Part shown: positions 61,997-64,000 of the stretch, in pieces
Numbering within the stretch: the stretch's first letter is position 1
How the letters are laid out: each line of letters begins with the position of its first letter
From: Bordetella sp. H567
GTDB lineage: Bacteria > Pseudomonadota > Gammaproteobacteria > Burkholderiales > Burkholderiaceae_B
Direction of reading: 5' to 3'
Length of the DNA: 64,000 nucleotides
Assembly: GCF_001704295.1 (NCBI RefSeq)
Contig: NZ_CP012334.1
Span: 3,608,084 to 3,672,083, forward strand
Notes under the pieces: generated by a model
Seen by the model: the letters and a program-made list of their open reading frames with translations, nothing else
Told to the model about the DNA's origin: nothing
Database searches by the model: none
Program-made: the position numbers and the translations under genes

Positions 61997-63142
61997 TCAG
62001 GCTGTCGTGCGCACCGGCACGCGGGTGGCCAAGGCGCACAGCAGTTCGTAGCCGATGGTGCCGGCCGCCTGCGCCACTTCGTCCACTGAAGGGCCGTCGG
62101 CCCCCCACAGGGAAACCGGCGTGCCGATGCCGGCGTCCGGCACGGGTGTGAGGTCCACGGCCAGCATGTCCATGGAAACCCGCCCCAGGACGCGGGTGCG
62201 TATCCCCCCTACCACGATCGGTGTGCCGGTACCGGCGTGACGAGGATAGCCGTCCGCATAGCCACAGGCCACAACGCCGATCCGCGTCGGCGCATCCGCC
62301 GTATAGAGGCTGCCATATCCCACGGCATCGCCGGCACGCAGCTGCTGCGTGGCAATGATGCGCGAACGCAGCGACATCGCCGGCTTCAGGCCGAAGGAGG
62401 CGGCGTCGGCATCGGCGAACGGCGATGCGCCATACAGGCAGATGCCGGGACGCACCCAGCTTTCCGTGCCGGGACGCGCCAGGGCGATCTCCGGATAGCG
62501 CAGCGTGGCGGCCGAATTCGATATGCTCACCGGACCGGGCAGCCCGCCCGTGACGCGCTCGAATACCTCCAGCTGGCGCGCCACGCCGCCAGGCGCGTCG
62601 GCGTTGGCGAAATGGGTCATGCGCCCGACGCTGCCCAGGATGCCCTGTTGCTGCAATTCCAGCGCCCGGGCATGCGCGGCGCCATAGGCGTCCGGGGCGA
62701 AGCCCAGCCGGTTCATCCCGCTGTTCAGCTTGACGAACACGTCCAGGGCGCGCGCGGGCCGGGCACGCGCCAGCATGTCCAGCTGTTCGCGGCAATGCAC
62801 GACCGAGGTCAGGCGGTATTGCTCGGCCAGCTCCAGATCGCCGGGTTCGAAAAAGCCTTCCAGCAGCAGGATGGGGCGCGAGAAGCCGGATTCGCGGCAC
62901 TCCAGGGCTTCCGCCAGGTCCAGCATGGCTAGGCCGTCGGCCTGCGCGAACCCTTGCACGCCTTGCGGCGTGCCATGGCCGTAGCTGTGCGCCTTGATCA
63001 CGGCCCAGATGGCGGGCGGTGCCCATTGCGTGCCGTCCGCCGCGGATGCCGACGCGGCGGCCTGGTGAAGATGCTGGCGGACGACGGCAAGGTTGTGGGC
63101 CAGGGCGGAGACGGAAATAGTGACGGAAATCGGTCGTGGCAT
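61997..63142 (-). CDS. alr: Alanine racemase
   Basis: A 381-aa PLP enzyme converting L- to D-alanine for peptidoglycan. The PLP Lys lies in [13 protein letters not shown] near residue 36, [13 protein letters not shown] is the phosphate-binding region near 230, and [11 protein letters not shown] holds the catalytic Tyr near 285, followed by [12 protein letters not shown]. The ATG at 63142 gives the family N-terminus; an upstream open extension to 63241 is not supported. Converges with the CoA-transferase (6 bp apart) and diverges from hpnC. Confidence 0.95.
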   Translation of the reverse strand: MPRPISVTISVSALAHNLAVVRQHLHQAAASASAADGTQWAPPAIWAVIKAHSYGHGTPQGVQGFAQADGLAMLDLAEALECRESGFSRPILLLEGFFEPGDLELAEQYRLTSVVHCREQLDMLARARPARALDVFVKLNSGMNRLGFAPDAYGAAHARALELQQQGILGSVGRMTHFANADAPGGVARQLEVFERVTGGLPGPVSISNSAATLRYPEIALARPGTESWVRPGICLYGASPFADADAASFGLKPAMSLRSRIIATQQLRAGDAVGYGSLYTADAPTRIGVVACGYADGYPRHAGTGTPIVVGGIRTRVLGRVSMDMLAVDLTPVPDAGIGTPVSLWGADGPSVDEVAQAAGTIGYELLCALATRVPVRTTA

Positions 63143-63245
63143 CGCGGCTATCCTGAAGCCCGGTAAGTCTACCCGATCCACCTTTGCCGCCACGCGGCCG
63201 GCATAAAATGCCCGATCCGCATGGACCGGGCTCGCGCCCACCGCT

Positions 63246-64000
63246 ATGGCCGTCGATCATTACGAGAACTTCCCCGTTGCATCCATCCTGCTGCCGCGCC
63301 GGCTGCGCGCGGCGGTCGGCGATATCTACCGTTTCGCGCGCAGTGCCGACGACATCGCCGATGAAGGCAGCGCGGACGATGCCAGCCGCCTTGCCGCGCT
63401 GGCGGCCTATCGGGACGAGCTGCATCGCATCGCCCAGGGCAAGCCCGGCGCGCGCGTGGTGGCCGATCCGGCGCTGGCTGCCATCTTCGACCCCTTGGCC
63501 GCCACCATCGCGCGCCATCAATTGCCGATTACGCCTTTCTACGACCTGCTCTCCGCCTTCGAGCAGGACGTGACGGTCAAGCGCTATGCCGACGAGGCCG
63601 CGCTGCTGGATTACTGCGCCCGCTCGGCCAATCCCGTCGGGCGCCTGATGCTGCACCTGTACGGCGCCGCGGGCCCGGACAACCTGCGCGATGCCGACGC
63701 CATCTGCACGGGCCTGCAATTGGTCAATTTCTGGCAGGACGTGCACATCGATTGGCGCAAGGAACGCGTGTACCTGCCGCAGGATGCGCTGTGCCGCCAC
63801 GGCGTGACGGAAGAGGACATCGCCACCTGCCGGCTGGCGCCGGCCTGGGAAGCGCTGATGGCCGAGATGGTCGCCCGGACGCGCGCGCTGTTACACTCCG
63901 GCGCCCCCCTGGCCCGCAGGCTGCCTGGCCGCATCGGCCTGGAACTGCGCCTGGTGGTACAGGGAGGACTCCGTATACTGGAACGCATCGAGCGGGCACG
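63246..64000 (+). CDS. hpnC: Squalene synthase HpnC (partial)
   Basis: The first 251 codons are in the window; the gene runs off the right edge. Translation begins [20 protein letters not shown], then the first Asp-rich motif [10 protein letters not shown] near residue 33 and the second, [18 protein letters not shown] near 160, as in HpnC, which with HpnD/HpnE converts farnesyl diphosphate to squalene for hopanoids. The HpnC-type N-terminus (HYENFP) distinguishes it from HpnD. CATAAAAT at 63202-63209 is a possible -10. hpnD should follow beyond the window. Confidence 0.88.
   Translation, partial: MAVDHYENFPVASILLPRRLRAAVGDIYRFARSADDIADEGSADDASRLAALAAYRDELHRIAQGKPGARVVADPALAAIFDPLAATIARHQLPITPFYDLLSAFEQDVTVKRYADEAALLDYCARSANPVGRLMLHLYGAAGPDNLRDADAICTGLQLVNFWQDVHIDWRKERVYLPQDALCRHGVTEEDIATCRLAPAWEALMAEMVARTRALLHSGAPLARRLPGRIGLELRLVVQGGLRILERIERA

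Noticed and set aside
61842-63800. A 652-codon minus-strand frame across alr and hpnC
   Set aside because: Out of frame with alr and antisense to hpnC; both real genes have intact motifs.
1-64000. tRNA, rRNA, insertion sequences, prophage or integrase genes
   Set aside because: Looked for by eye in intergenic DNA and in translations; none was recognised. A covariance-model scan would be needed to exclude small RNAs.

Overview
The window is GC-rich, almost fully coding DNA that looks like a chromosome segment of Bordetella or a close relative (Alcaligenaceae, Betaproteobacteria). The basis is the set of housekeeping genes (dnaE, hrpA, radA, argA, rpiA, phoU, msbA), the lipopolysaccharide enzymes (Kdo kinase, LpxO, a WaaE/KdtX-type glycosyltransferase) and five tripartite-tricarboxylate receptor (Bug/TctC) genes, a family strongly expanded in Bordetella. 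No rRNA, tRNA, CRISPR, prophage or insertion sequence was seen. Genus-level placement is an inference.

Region 1 (1-20 kb) is the envelope and housekeeping part. A copper-linked pair (YcnI-like, cut by the window edge, and DUF2946) follows msbA. A heptosyltransferase-like gene, a YdcF-like gene and a YkgJ-like cysteine-cluster gene run the other way. Then comes a minus-strand chain, dnaE - GT4 - deacetylase - GT2 - GT4, in which every junction is a 4-bp start/stop overlap, followed by another deacetylase. lpxO, a small unknown gene, hrpA and a FapA/DUF342 gene complete the region.

Region 2 (20-37 kb) is core metabolism and repair: an SDR with a degenerate active site, argA, yggX, phoU, rpiA and rmuC, then a minus-strand run ybbP-like permease - truncated haemoglobin - kdkA - potFGHI - ArsC-like - alkyladenine glycosylase. 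A small Asr-like basic secreted protein with its own terminator and a patterned upstream region lies before radA.

Region 3 (37-62 kb) is accessory carboxylate catabolism. Five Bug receptors are mixed with CaiB/BaiF CoA-transferases (three), double-length acyl-CoA dehydrogenases (two), enoyl-CoA hydratase-like proteins (two), a 2-hydroxyacid oxidase, a flavin reductase/GST/CMD/amidohydrolase operon, two LysR and one GntR regulator. A plausible reading is that each module pairs one receptor, one CoA-activation enzyme, oxidation/hydration enzymes and a regulator for one organic acid, but no TctA/TctB membrane partner is present and no substrate can be assigned. A 12-unit, 8-bp tandem repeat sits just before one LysR gene.

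Region 4 (62-64 kb) holds alr and, divergently, the start of hpnC (squalene/hopanoid pathway), which runs off the right edge.

The most interesting signals are the 8-bp array, a repeated TA(T/C)AATCGCG module exactly 7 nt before the ATG of three unrelated genes, the multi-module Bug/CoA region, and the dnaE-coupled glycan cassette.
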